The position numbers and the translations under genes are program-made. 64,000 nt of DNA from Pandoraea commovens (lineage in GTDB: Bacteria > Pseudomonadota > Gammaproteobacteria > Burkholderiales > Burkholderiaceae). The notes beneath the pieces are model-generated. The model was not told the DNA's origin. It was given only the letters and a program-made list of their open reading frames with translations, and made no database searches. Shown here piece by piece: positions 1-9,656 of this stretch; position 1 is the first letter of the stretch; each line of letters opens with the position of its first letter. The stretch covers positions 186,001-250,000 of the forward strand of contig NZ_CABPSA010000001.1 in the NCBI RefSeq assembly GCF_902459615.1, in the 5' to 3' direction.

Positions 1-1615
1 CGAACCGGTTCGAACCGGTTGACTGACGCAGCACGGCGACCGTCGCCCCCCGACCTTCCTCATAGAACGTCAGTTCGCCACCGCGCGCGTCGGTCAGCAA
101 AGTCGCGAGCCGCTGCGGCGGCGTGGCGACGGTGGCGACACCCAATACCACAGCGAGTCCGATGACGGCTATGCGCGCCACCTTTCCAACACCTGCGCCG
201 CGCCAGACGGCAACCAGCGCCACGATGCACGCAATGCCTGCGAGTACGCCAAGCGTTCGCACCAGACCGAACGACGGGACCAGCCAGAAGCCCGTCGCGA
301 GCGATCCGACGATGCCGCCCGCCGTGTTGAGCGCGACGACCCGGCCGACCCCTTGGCCGACGTAACCGGCGTCCACCGCCAGGCGCAACACGTACGGGAA
401 GGCCGCGCCGAGCAACAGCGTCGGCAGGAAGACGATACCCAGACCCGCCACGAGAAAGCGGGCGCACATTGCAAGCGTGGCGCTTTGCGTCGTCGCATAG
501 ACCATGCTCGCGAGCTTGCCCTGAGCGACGAAGATCCAGTCGCCCAGCCCGTACAGCGTGACGGCAGCGACCACGCCCGCACCGGCGACCAGCAGCGCGA
601 ATACGCCCCACGGATCACGGGAACGCTCCACACGTCGGGCCACGAGGGCGCTACCGAGCGTCAACCCGCAGAGATAGGTGGCGAGCACGATGGCAAACGC
701 AAATGCGCGGGTGCTGACGAATTGCACGATGGCTTGCGACCACATAACTTCGTAGCCCAGTGCAACACCACCAGCGACGGCATACAGCCCGATGGCAAGC
801 GTGCCCCGACGACGTGCAAGCGATGGGACTGCGTCGGACGTGTCGGCATGCGTTTCGATAGGTGCCGAAGCCAGCGGCATTGTTGCCGACGCGCGTCGCG
901 ACGCCACGACCGCCGCCAGCGCCAGCAGGACGCTCAGCCCGGCCGCAGCGCACGCGGCACCCTGCATACCGAACGACGGTATCAGCCAGAACGGTACTGC
1001 CAGCACGCCGACAACAGCGCCGACGGTATTGGCCGCGTACAGACGCGCACCCGCATGCCCGACGTGGCCGTCGATACCGCGGCGCGAGCGCATGAGGACC
1101 GGAAGCGTGCCGCCCATGAAGACGGCGGGCACACCGACAAGCACGAACGGCAACACCCACGCGGCGAGGCCCACATGGGCTTCGAGCCAGGCGAAGGGTG
1201 CTGCGGCGCGTGCGAGGACAAGCGTGCTGACGATAGCCGTGAGCGCCACGGCAGCTTCAAGCACGGCGTAGAGCTGCATGGGATTGGCGACGCCGTCGGC
1301 GCGCCGTCCGAAATACCAGCCACCGACCGCGAGGCCGCCGAAGAAGGCGCTGATCGCGATGGACACGGCATGCACTTCGACGCCCACGACGAGCGAGAGC
1401 TGCCGGATCCATATCATCTGAAAGACGAGTGCCGATGCGCCCGAGAGCACAAGCAACAATGCGGGCCATGCTAACGACGGCGCAGGCGTGCTTGTGGGGA
1501 CAGCAGGGGAATCAGGTAAGGCGAGGGCGGGCGACGCAGACGGCGATGCGACCTTGCGGCGGCCGCGAGGCGCGGGAATCGACGGGGAAGCCAGCGTATC
1601 GGTCATATCGCGCAT
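1..1615 (-). CDS. Fused MFS-type / spermidine synthase-like membrane protein (3' end outside window)
   Basis: The frame is open from an ATG at 1615 to the window edge, about 538 residues so far. It begins with a Pro/Ser-rich cytosolic tail, then many hydrophobic segments arranged as two similar halves; the words FGGLAVGGWYFGRRADG and GAAFPYVLRL are typical of the membrane half of fused MFS/spermidine-synthase proteins. Near the edge the text FYEEGRGATVAVLR matches the start of the soluble spermidine-synthase-like half, whose Rossmann part lies outside. It is the last visible gene of a leftward group with the sulfatase (85 nt gap). Substrate is unknown; many such fusions lack proven aminopropyltransferase activity. 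Confidence 0.8.
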   Translation of the reverse strand, partial: MRDMTDTLASPSIPAPRGRRKVASPSASPALALPDSPAVPTSTPAPSLAWPALLLVLSGASALVFQMIWIRQLSLVVGVEVHAVSIAISAFFGGLAVGGWYFGRRADGVANPMQLYAVLEAAVALTAIVSTLVLARAAAPFAWLEAHVGLAAWVLPFVLVGVPAVFMGGTLPVLMRSRRGIDGHVGHAGARLYAANTVGAVVGVLAVPFWLIPSFGMQGAACAAAGLSVLLALAAVVASRRASATMPLASAPIETHADTSDAVPSLARRRGTLAIGLYAVAGGVALGYEVMWSQAIVQFVSTRAFAFAIVLATYLCGLTLGSALVARRVERSRDPWGVFALLVAGAGVVAAVTLYGLGDWIFVAQGKLASMVYATTQSATLAMCARFLVAGLGIVFLPTLLLGAAFPYVLRLAVDAGYVGQGVGRVVALNTAGGIVGSLATGFWLVPSFGLVRTLGVLAGIACIVALVAVWRGAGVGKVARIAVIGLAVVLGVATVATPPQRLATLLTDARGGELTFYEEGRGATVAVLRQSTGSNRF

Positions 1616-1700
1616 TGGTTTTCGGAGGTGAGTCAGATGAAACAACCCCGCCGGGCCGGAGAGACGTCAAGTTCCGGCACGGCGAGGTCTGCGGTCGGAC

Positions 1701-3317
<1,617 letters not shown>

Positions 3318-3334
3318 CGTCGTCTCCGGTGAGG

Positions 3335-4393
3335 TCATTGGGAGGAAAGCGGGAACACGGTGGCCCAGTCGTCTTTCATGCTCACGACGGTCCAGCCTCG
3401 GGTGACGGCGACATCCCATGCGCGGTCGAGTCGGCCGATTTTCGACTGACGGTCGTAGGCAAACTCGCGGGTAGCGTCGTCGTGATGTACGAGCAGCGCC
3501 AGATGCGGGCCCTGGCCCGTGGTCGTGTACTCAAGCATTTGCAGATCGCCGTCGGAGTTGCCGAACGCGAGGATCGGCTTGCGTCCGATGCGGCGGTAGA
3601 TGCCGACCGGCTTGCCCGGTCCGTCGTCGACGAAGTCGATCTTGGGCTGACGAACCAACTGACCCTGACCGTCACGGCTTTCGTACTTGAGGCCTTCGTC
3701 GGTGCCGATCACCTGTTCGGGCGGCACGCCGTAAACACGCTCGACCCACGCGCGCATGAACTGCGTCGTGCCGCCGGAGACGATGTAAGTCTTGAAGCCG
3801 TTCGCGCGCAGATAAGTCAGCAGTTCGAGCTGCGGCTGGAACACCAGCGACGTATAGGGGCGATGTAGCGTCGGGTGCTTTGCCGAGGCGAGCCATGCCT
3901 CGATGCGCGCGTCGTAGTCGGCGACGTTCATGCCGCTGTTCGCCTGCGCGAGCAGTTGCAACAGAGACTTCTTCTGTGCGCTCAGTTCCCGCAGATCACC
4001 GGCCATCAGGGCCTGGAATGCCGGATTGCGTTTCCATTCCGGATGCGCTGCGGCCTGCGCCTTCACCTGATCGATCATGAAGACAAACTGGAAGTACAGC
4101 GGCTGTTCGCTCCACAGCGTGCCGTCGTTATCGAATACGGCAATGCGCTCGGCTGGCGGGACATAGCTGGCCGAACCGTTGCGGGTTACGTCGGCCACGA
4201 AGCGCACGATGGCCTGCTTGGCCCCGCCGTCACGCCACGAGGGCAGAGCGTCGGCGGTGTGCGCAGACGACGATGCCGGTGATGCAGCTTGCTGCTCAGG
4301 CGGCGTCGGCGTCGGTGTTGCGCAGGCAGCAAGGGACAGCGCCACCACGACGGCGGCCGCTGCCCGGCCAAAACGCGAGCGAAGTCTCTCCAT
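3335..4393 (-). CDS. HAD-family phosphatase, predicted lipoprotein
   Basis: A 352-residue protein with a lipoprotein signal ending LSLAAC and a Pro/Ser/Ala linker. The haloacid-dehalogenase motif I is AVFDNDGTLWSEQP, motif II is in TYIVSGGTTQFMR, and motif IV is in PILAFGNSDGDLQML, so the acid-catalysis residues are intact. This suggests an envelope-located phosphohydrolase. It lies between the formylglycine-enzyme-like gene (57 nt upstream) and the sulfatase, with a stop overlapping a possible sulfatase start, so it is probably cotranscribed. Its role beside a sulfatase is unknown; phosphate or sulfate ester scavenging is one possibility. Confidence 0.8.
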   Translation of the reverse strand: MERLRSRFGRAAAAVVVALSLAACATPTPTPPEQQAASPASSSAHTADALPSWRDGGAKQAIVRFVADVTRNGSASYVPPAERIAVFDNDGTLWSEQPLYFQFVFMIDQVKAQAAAHPEWKRNPAFQALMAGDLRELSAQKKSLLQLLAQANSGMNVADYDARIEAWLASAKHPTLHRPYTSLVFQPQLELLTYLRANGFKTYIVSGGTTQFMRAWVERVYGVPPEQVIGTDEGLKYESRDGQGQLVRQPKIDFVDDGPGKPVGIYRRIGRKPILAFGNSDGDLQMLEYTTTGQGPHLALLVHHDDATREFAYDRQSKIGRLDRAWDVAVTRGWTVVSMKDDWATVFPLSSQ

Positions 4394-4450
4394 CCCCCAA
4401 TCCTTGATCGTTGTAATGGTGCGGGTTCGTCGACGTGAAGCGATGAGACG

Positions 4451-5695
4451 TCAGCGCGACGGGGTGACCGAAGCGAGCTTGTTCTGCGTCGTTTGACGCG
4501 ACGCTTGCCACGCGCTCTCGTCCATCACCAACCGGAAGCCGAGATGCGACATGCTGTTGTAGGGGTCGGTGCCGCGTCGTGCGCTCGGGCGATAGCTCAG
4601 GCAATACGCTTCGTTACATAGGAACGAGCCGCCGCGCGTCACGCGCTTGGGGGCCTGCACGGGCACGCCGGGATCGGCCGGATCCCATGAGTCGGACGGG
4701 CCGGTCGGGTTGTCCGCGAGCTTGCTGGCCGCTGCTTCGCGCCGGAATTGATCGGCGCGATACCAGTCGGCGACCCACTGCCAGGCGTTGCCCGTCATAT
4801 CGGACAAGCCATACCCGTTCGGGGGGAACGTGCCGACCGGACTCGTGCCGACGGCGCCACCGGCCTTCGGGTTGACGACCGGGAATGGCTGCGCCTGTTC
4901 GCCTTCCCAGACGTTGGCCATCTGCTTGCCGTTCGGTGCGAACGATTCGCCCCACGCATAGGTGGCTTGCTCCAGTCCGCCACGCGCGGCGAATTCCCAT
5001 TCGGCCTCGGTCGGCAGACGCTTGCCTGCCCACTTCGCATAGGCCTGCGCGTCTTCGAACGAGACCTGCACGACGGGGTGGTCGTCCTTGCCCGCGATGC
5101 TGGTGTCCGGTCCTCCCGGATGCCGCCAGTCCGCGCCCGGCACGAAACGCCACCAGCGCGAATAGTCCTGTAGGGGGACGGGCTTGTCGGTGCCGACGAA
5201 CACCATCGCTCCGGCGACCAGTGCGCTCTCGGGCGGACGCGGCGTACCCGGCGGCAACTGCACCCTGAGCGTCTCCCAATCCGGCTTGCGCTCGGCGGTC
5301 GTGACGTAGCCCGTCGCCGCCACGAAGCGTCGGAACTGCGCGTTCGTGACGTGATGCGCGTCCATCCAGAAGCCATGCACGCGCGCGGGATGGGCGGGCT
5401 TCTCGTTGGGCTGCGCCATGCGGCTGTCGCTGCCCATCAGGAACGCGCCGCCGGGAATCCACGCCATGCCTTCGGGGCCACGAACGCCGTCGCCCATGAC
5501 GATCTTGATATCGCGTGGGCTTGCGGCGTCATTGCGGCTCATTGCCCAGGACATCGCACCGCCAGCCGCGACTGAGACGCCAAGCGCCGCGCCAGCCCAC
5601 AGGAGGAACGTCCGACGGCCGCGCACCGGAGGCGATGCGGCGGGTGCGCGGCCGGATGAAGTGTCGTGTTGCGCGATTCGCTTGCGTCGTGACAT
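4451..5695 (-). CDS. Formylglycine-generating enzyme (SUMF1/FGE-sulfatase) family protein with N-terminal anchor
   Basis: A 414-residue protein. After a basic N-terminus comes RRTFLLWAGAALGVSVAAG, a membrane segment preceded by twin arginines. The FGE domain starts at MAWIPGGAFLMGSD and ends with TRGGSFLCNEAYCLSYRPSAR and GFRLVMDE. The two cysteines of the C-N-x-x-Y-C motif, which bind copper and catalyse Cys-to-formylglycine oxidation in aerobic FGEs, are both present. It heads the operon with the HAD and sulfatase genes. The start at 5695 has GGGAG 9 nt upstream; an ATG at 5770 would add 25 residues. Odd point: bacterial FGE is usually cytosolic, while this one looks anchored or exported. 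Confidence 0.85.
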   Translation of the reverse strand: MSRRKRIAQHDTSSGRAPAASPPVRGRRTFLLWAGAALGVSVAAGGAMSWAMSRNDAASPRDIKIVMGDGVRGPEGMAWIPGGAFLMGSDSRMAQPNEKPAHPARVHGFWMDAHHVTNAQFRRFVAATGYVTTAERKPDWETLRVQLPPGTPRPPESALVAGAMVFVGTDKPVPLQDYSRWWRFVPGADWRHPGGPDTSIAGKDDHPVVQVSFEDAQAYAKWAGKRLPTEAEWEFAARGGLEQATYAWGESFAPNGKQMANVWEGEQAQPFPVVNPKAGGAVGTSPVGTFPPNGYGLSDMTGNAWQWVADWYRADQFRREAAASKLADNPTGPSDSWDPADPGVPVQAPKRVTRGGSFLCNEAYCLSYRPSARRGTDPYNSMSHLGFRLVMDESAWQASRQTTQNKLASVTPSR

Positions 5696-5770
5696 GTGCT
5701 GAAGCTCCCGCAATACGCGCTGGCGTACCTGCTCTTTTGCCGTAGGTGCGCGAGGCAAATGCCTTCGCAA

Positions 5771-5963
5771 TGGAAAGAGTGAGTCGCCCCGCCTGATGTG
5801 GGTTAAAGATTATTATTTAATTTGAGTAAACTCAATTGAAATTTTCAACGCGGATGGAAATTAATCTTTGACGCCAACCATTTGTTTGCTTAAGGTTTGT
5901 AGGGTGCTTTGTTGAATTGAGAATTGCCGAGTTATTTTTAAAGTAATTTAAATTATCGGCATT
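5771..5963. promoter_or_regulatory. AT-rich divergent promoter region with TTGAGT dyad
   Basis: This spacer between the sulfatase operon (leftward) and the moxR operon (rightward) is strikingly AT-rich for the region. It holds a perfect dyad TTGAGT-AA-ACTCAA at 5822-5835. A possible moxR promoter is TTGTTG (5909-5914), 18 nt, TATTTT (5933-5938). No convincing Shine-Dalgarno precedes the moxR ATG. The half-site TTGAGT also occurs in the dyad before the MerR/LitR-like gene near 26153. Confidence 0.4.
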
Positions 5964-6923
5964 ATGAAGAATACTATTATTGAATTCGAAAAAAATATCG
6001 GCGATGCGGTCGTCGGGCAGGAGGCGGTGGTGCGTCAGATCCTGATCGCATTGCTTGCTGACGGGCACGTCCTTCTGGAAAGCCTGCCCGGACTAGCCAA
6101 AACCCGCACGGTGAAGGCGATTGCGGCCCGTCTGGCCGTCACGATGCGTCGCATTCAATTCACGCCGGACCTGCTGCCTTCCGATATCACCGGGGGCGAA
6201 ACGCTGCTTCAATCGGGAACGGAACGTGTTCTTCAGTTTCAGCCCGGGCCGATATTCGGCAATCTGATTCTTGCGGACGAGATTAATCGCGCGCCTGCCA
6301 AAGTACAGTCGGCACTGCTTGAGGCGATGGAGGAAAGGCAAGTTTCGGTGTCGGGCAAGACGCATGCGATGGCCGATCTGTTTATGGTGATGGCGACACA
6401 AAATCCGATTGAGCAGGAAGGTACGTATCCATTGCCAGAAGCACAAATGGATCGCTTTCTTTTAAAAATACTCATTACGTATCCGACGCCGGAAAGTGAG
6501 CAGGCGATGTTGCAACTGCTCAGAAACGAGACCAAGCAGACGTCGCCGGTGGGCGGGACGTTGTCACAGGAAGAGGTCTTCGCCGCGCGACGCGAAATCG
6601 AGGATGTCAGCGTGTCGCCTGCGGTGGACGCGTACATCGTCGCGCTGGTGAACGGCACGCGTCACGGGATCGCCAGCGATGCCGATCTTTCGCGCTGGAT
6701 CGAAGTCGGTGCTAGTCCGCGTGGGGCCATCGGACTCGACCGCGCGGCGCGCGTGCACGCGTGGTTGGAGGATCGCGATTTCGTGACGCCGGACGACGTG
6801 AGGGCAGTCGCGCATCCAGTATTGCGCCATCGTCTGGTGTTGTCTTACGACGCGAACGCGGACGGCATCGACGCTGATCGCATTGTCGACCGTCTGGTGG
6901 AGACAACACCCGTACCTGCCTGA
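5964..6923 (+). CDS. moxR: MoxR-family AAA+ ATPase
   Basis: A 319-residue AAA+ chaperone-like ATPase. The Walker A is ESLPGLAKTRTVKA, the Walker B is LILADEINRAPAKVQSALLEAMEE, and the sensor region MVMATQNPIEQEGTYPLPEAQMDRF is the MoxR signature. MoxR ATPases act with VWA-domain proteins in metal insertion or remodelling of complexes. It is the first gene of a moxR / DUF58 / DUF4381 / VWA / VWA-TPR / BatD operon, the arrangement called the aerotolerance (Bat) operon in other bacteria. The first codons are AT-rich like the promoter region. Confidence 0.93.
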   Translation: MKNTIIEFEKNIGDAVVGQEAVVRQILIALLADGHVLLESLPGLAKTRTVKAIAARLAVTMRRIQFTPDLLPSDITGGETLLQSGTERVLQFQPGPIFGNLILADEINRAPAKVQSALLEAMEERQVSVSGKTHAMADLFMVMATQNPIEQEGTYPLPEAQMDRFLLKILITYPTPESEQAMLQLLRNETKQTSPVGGTLSQEEVFAARREIEDVSVSPAVDAYIVALVNGTRHGIASDADLSRWIEVGASPRGAIGLDRAARVHAWLEDRDFVTPDDVRAVAHPVLRHRLVLSYDANADGIDADRIVDRLVETTPVPA

Positions 6924-7001
6924 AAGCGTGGGTAACGAGTGGATCGGGCGCATCGATCAAGTCGTTGCGCCAGTAGCAGAACACCTTCGGGGAGCGTGCT
7001 C

Positions 7002-7994
7002 ATGCCTGCATCGCCGCCATTGCCTGCCCGCCGTCGCGAAGTTCCCGCCGACACGCTCGGAACGGTGCATGTCGATGTACCGCATCTGATGCGGCTGCGG
7101 TTTCGAGTGCACGGACTGAGCTTCGTCGCGCCTGCACCGGTCAGGAGCGTGTTGTCCGGCAACCACACATCGCGGCTGCGGGGGCGGGGGCTGAATTTCG
7201 ACGAGATTCGCGGCTACGTGCCGGGTGACGACATCCGACACATCGACTGGCGCGCATCGATGCGCGTGGCGCGACCGCTTGTGCGTGCCTATACGGAAGA
7301 GCGCGACCGGCCCGTGCAGGTGGTCGTCGATCAGCGCATGAGTATGCATTTCGGATCGCAACGCGCGTTCAAGTCGGTTGTCGCGGCAGAGACAGCGGCT
7401 TTGGCGACATGGATGGGCTACGCGGCAGGGGACCGTGTCGGTGGCGTTGTCTTCAACGACGCGCGCATCGAGCGGGTGCGTCCCTTGCGCAGTCTGAGCC
7501 GCATCGCCCGGTTGTTCGGCGCCATCGCTGAGATGAATGCCGAATTGCACGCGGACAGTCCGGTGCGGACCGACTACGCGCAGTTGAATCAGGCACTGGG
7601 TCAGCTGCTGCATATGGCCCCGCACGATCATCTGATCTGCATCGTGAGCGACTTCGCTGGTGCCGACACGCGCACACAGGCGTTACTACGGCAACTGAGC
7701 GTGCATAACGACGTCGTCGCCGGACTGGTCTTCGATCCACTGTGGCAGCACGTCGACGAGCGCAGTGCGCTCGTCGTGAGCGAAGGACATTTGCAGGTCG
7801 AGCTGCGCGTCGCGAACGAACGGGTGCGTACTCCCGTCGCCGCCTTTTTCAGGGGACGCACCGCCGAGGTCGCGGAACTACTGCGCACGAGCGGCGTGCC
7901 GTGGATGCCGCTCTCCAGCGCGGAAGCGGCGGTCGATCAGGTGCGTCGGTTGCTGGGCGCACGCCATTCGGGCACGCACGGAGGTGGATTGTGA
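7002..7994 (+). CDS. DUF58 domain protein of the Bat-type operon
   Basis: A 330-residue DUF58 protein. The family hallmark is present: GRGLNFDEIRGYVPGDDIRHIDWRAS (RxYxPGDDxRxIDW). Later residues form a VWA-like fold beginning VQVVVDQRMSMHFGS. The start at 7002 is preceded by GGGGAG at suitable spacing; frames upstream to 6939 lack a good ribosome site. It overlaps the next gene by GTGA. DUF58 proteins are regular partners of MoxR ATPases; no enzymatic role is established. Confidence 0.88.
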   Translation: MPASPPLPARRREVPADTLGTVHVDVPHLMRLRFRVHGLSFVAPAPVRSVLSGNHTSRLRGRGLNFDEIRGYVPGDDIRHIDWRASMRVARPLVRAYTEERDRPVQVVVDQRMSMHFGSQRAFKSVVAAETAALATWMGYAAGDRVGGVVFNDARIERVRPLRSLSRIARLFGAIAEMNAELHADSPVRTDYAQLNQALGQLLHMAPHDHLICIVSDFAGADTRTQALLRQLSVHNDVVAGLVFDPLWQHVDERSALVVSEGHLQVELRVANERVRTPVAAFFRGRTAEVAELLRTSGVPWMPLSSAEAAVDQVRRLLGARHSGTHGGGL

Positions 7995-8566
7995 GCACTA
8001 CGTGGGTTCTTGCCCAGACAGCCACCCCGGTCCCCAACGTCGCCGACGACATGCCCAACGATGCGCCGGACACGATGGACGCTTCGCTCGCGTTGACCGG
8101 GCTGGACGAACTCTCGCTCCCGCCGCCCGTGTCGTATGCGCCGCAGACGTGGGGATGGGGCGTGGTGGCACTGCTCTTGCTGCTCGGCATGGCATGGTGC
8201 GGTTGGCGCGCCTGGCGGCGATACCGTCGCGACCGATACCGTCGTCTGGCGCTGGCCGAACTCGAAACACTGGCGTCGATGACCCGTGATCCGGCCCGAC
8301 GCACGATTGCCGTTGCATCGCTGGCCGCGTTGCTCAAGCGCACGGCCTTGGCGGCATACCCGGGTGCGGGTGTCGGACGCCTGCGCGGCGCTGCGTGGAT
8401 CGAGTTCCTGAATGGGCATCGGGGCCACTTCGTGGTGGCCGATGGTCATTACCTGGCGATGGCCAGCTACGCACCGCGAGGCGTGGACGACACCCCGCAG
8501 GGCGATATCGACGCGCTTATGCAGCGTGCCCGTCAATGGATCCGTGATCACCATGTGGAAGTTTGA
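7991..8566 (+). CDS. DUF4381 single-pass membrane protein
   Basis: A 191-residue protein starting at GTG 7991, inside the stop of the DUF58 gene (GTGA), with GGAGG just upstream. Residues about 55-75 (GWGVVALLLLLGMAWCGW) form one membrane helix followed by a strongly basic stretch, then a soluble helical domain with RRTIAVASLAALLKRTALAAYP. Gene order and the basic-helical domain are those of DUF4381 in MoxR/VWA operons. It probably anchors or bridges the VWA proteins; function is inferred from context only. Confidence 0.75.
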   Translation: MSTTWVLAQTATPVPNVADDMPNDAPDTMDASLALTGLDELSLPPPVSYAPQTWGWGVVALLLLLGMAWCGWRAWRRYRRDRYRRLALAELETLASMTRDPARRTIAVASLAALLKRTALAAYPGAGVGRLRGAAWIEFLNGHRGHFVVADGHYLAMASYAPRGVDDTPQGDIDALMQRARQWIRDHHVEV

Positions 8567-9656
8567 GCTGCCGTGGATGCTGGCGTTATTGCCGCTGCCG
8601 ATACTGGTCGCGTGGCTTGTGCCGCCGTATCGGGCGATGGCGCTTGCGCTGCGCACGCCGTTCTTCCACGAGATGGCGGATGCCGCTGGCGAGCGTCCGT
8701 CGCCGGGCGGCGTACGTATGCGGCGCAACTGGCTGCAATGGCTGCTGTTGCCGCTTGTGTGGTTACTGGTGGTGATGGCGGCAGCCCGACCGGTGCACGT
8801 CGAAGCCCCGATTACGCACGAGACACCAGCGCGCGACCTGATGCTGGCCATCGATCTGTCTCAGTCGATGGGCACGACCGATTTCGTCAGCGCGGCCACG
8901 GGTGAGCGGACCGACCGGCTGACGGCGGTGAAACACGTGGTGGCCGACTTCATTGCGAAACGACGCGGTGACCGTATCGGACTGGTGGTGTTCGGCGACG
9001 CCGCGTATCCGCAAGCGCCGCTCACGCTGGATCACGACAGCGTGATGATCCTGCTCGATCAGATGCAGATCGGCATGGCCGGTCCACGTACGGCGATTGG
9101 CGACGCCATCGGGCTGACCGTCAAGCTGCTGGCCGATTCGAAAGCGCCCGAAAAAGTGCTGATTTTGCTGACGGACGGGAACGATACCGCCAGCAAGATT
9201 CCCCCGGATCAGGCCGCGCGTATTGCCAAAGAGCACGGACTGGTGATTCACACCATCGGCATCGGCGACGTGGATGCGACCGGCGAAGATCGCGTCGATC
9301 TGGCGGCTTTACAGCGCATCTCGCAGGCAACCGGTGGCCGGTCATATCAGGCGTTTGGCCGCGAACAGGATCTGGCCGACGTCTACACACAGCTTGACCG
9401 TCTGACCCCCGAGCGCATCAAGCAAGAGGTCTACCGGCCGCAGACAGAATATTTCTGGATACCGCTGGGACTGTCCTTGCTGATCGTGACGGCGTACCAC
9501 CTGTGCGCGCTGCTCATCGCAATCATTCGCGGCGCGGCACGGCAGCGAGTGCCGACGGACGGGGAGGTCGACGGCGATAAGCCGTCCCTACCGGGGAACC
9601 CGCCAACATCCGAAGCGAAGCCTGAAGTCATGGCAGGAGCCGCGCATGGAAATTGA
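8553..9656 (+). CDS. batA: VWA-domain membrane protein (BatA/BatB type)
   Basis: A 367-residue protein with two N-terminal membrane segments (MLALLPLPILVAWLVPP and WLLLPLVWLLVVMAAA), a VWA domain, and a C-terminal helix near 300. The MIDAS metal site is intact: LAIDLSQSMG (DxSxS), with LLTDGNDTAS as the later Asp. It starts inside the end of the DUF4381 gene and overlaps the next VWA gene by 11 nt. In Bat operons such proteins sit in the inner membrane with the VWA domain facing the periplasm. Confidence 0.88.
   Translation: MWKFELPWMLALLPLPILVAWLVPPYRAMALALRTPFFHEMADAAGERPSPGGVRMRRNWLQWLLLPLVWLLVVMAAARPVHVEAPITHETPARDLMLAIDLSQSMGTTDFVSAATGERTDRLTAVKHVVADFIAKRRGDRIGLVVFGDAAYPQAPLTLDHDSVMILLDQMQIGMAGPRTAIGDAIGLTVKLLADSKAPEKVLILLTDGNDTASKIPPDQAARIAKEHGLVIHTIGIGDVDATGEDRVDLAALQRISQATGGRSYQAFGREQDLADVYTQLDRLTPERIKQEVYRPQTEYFWIPLGLSLLIVTAYHLCALLIAIIRGAARQRVPTDGEVDGDKPSLPGNPPTSEAKPEVMAGAAHGN

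Noticed and set aside
1-20. Tandem CGAACCGGTT repeat at the left edge
   Set aside because: It lies inside an open reading frame and encodes ordinary residues; two copies of 10 bp are not significant.
353-1474. Long rightward frame opposite the MFS-like gene
   Set aside because: Antisense shadow: the minus-strand frame gives membrane helices and family motifs.
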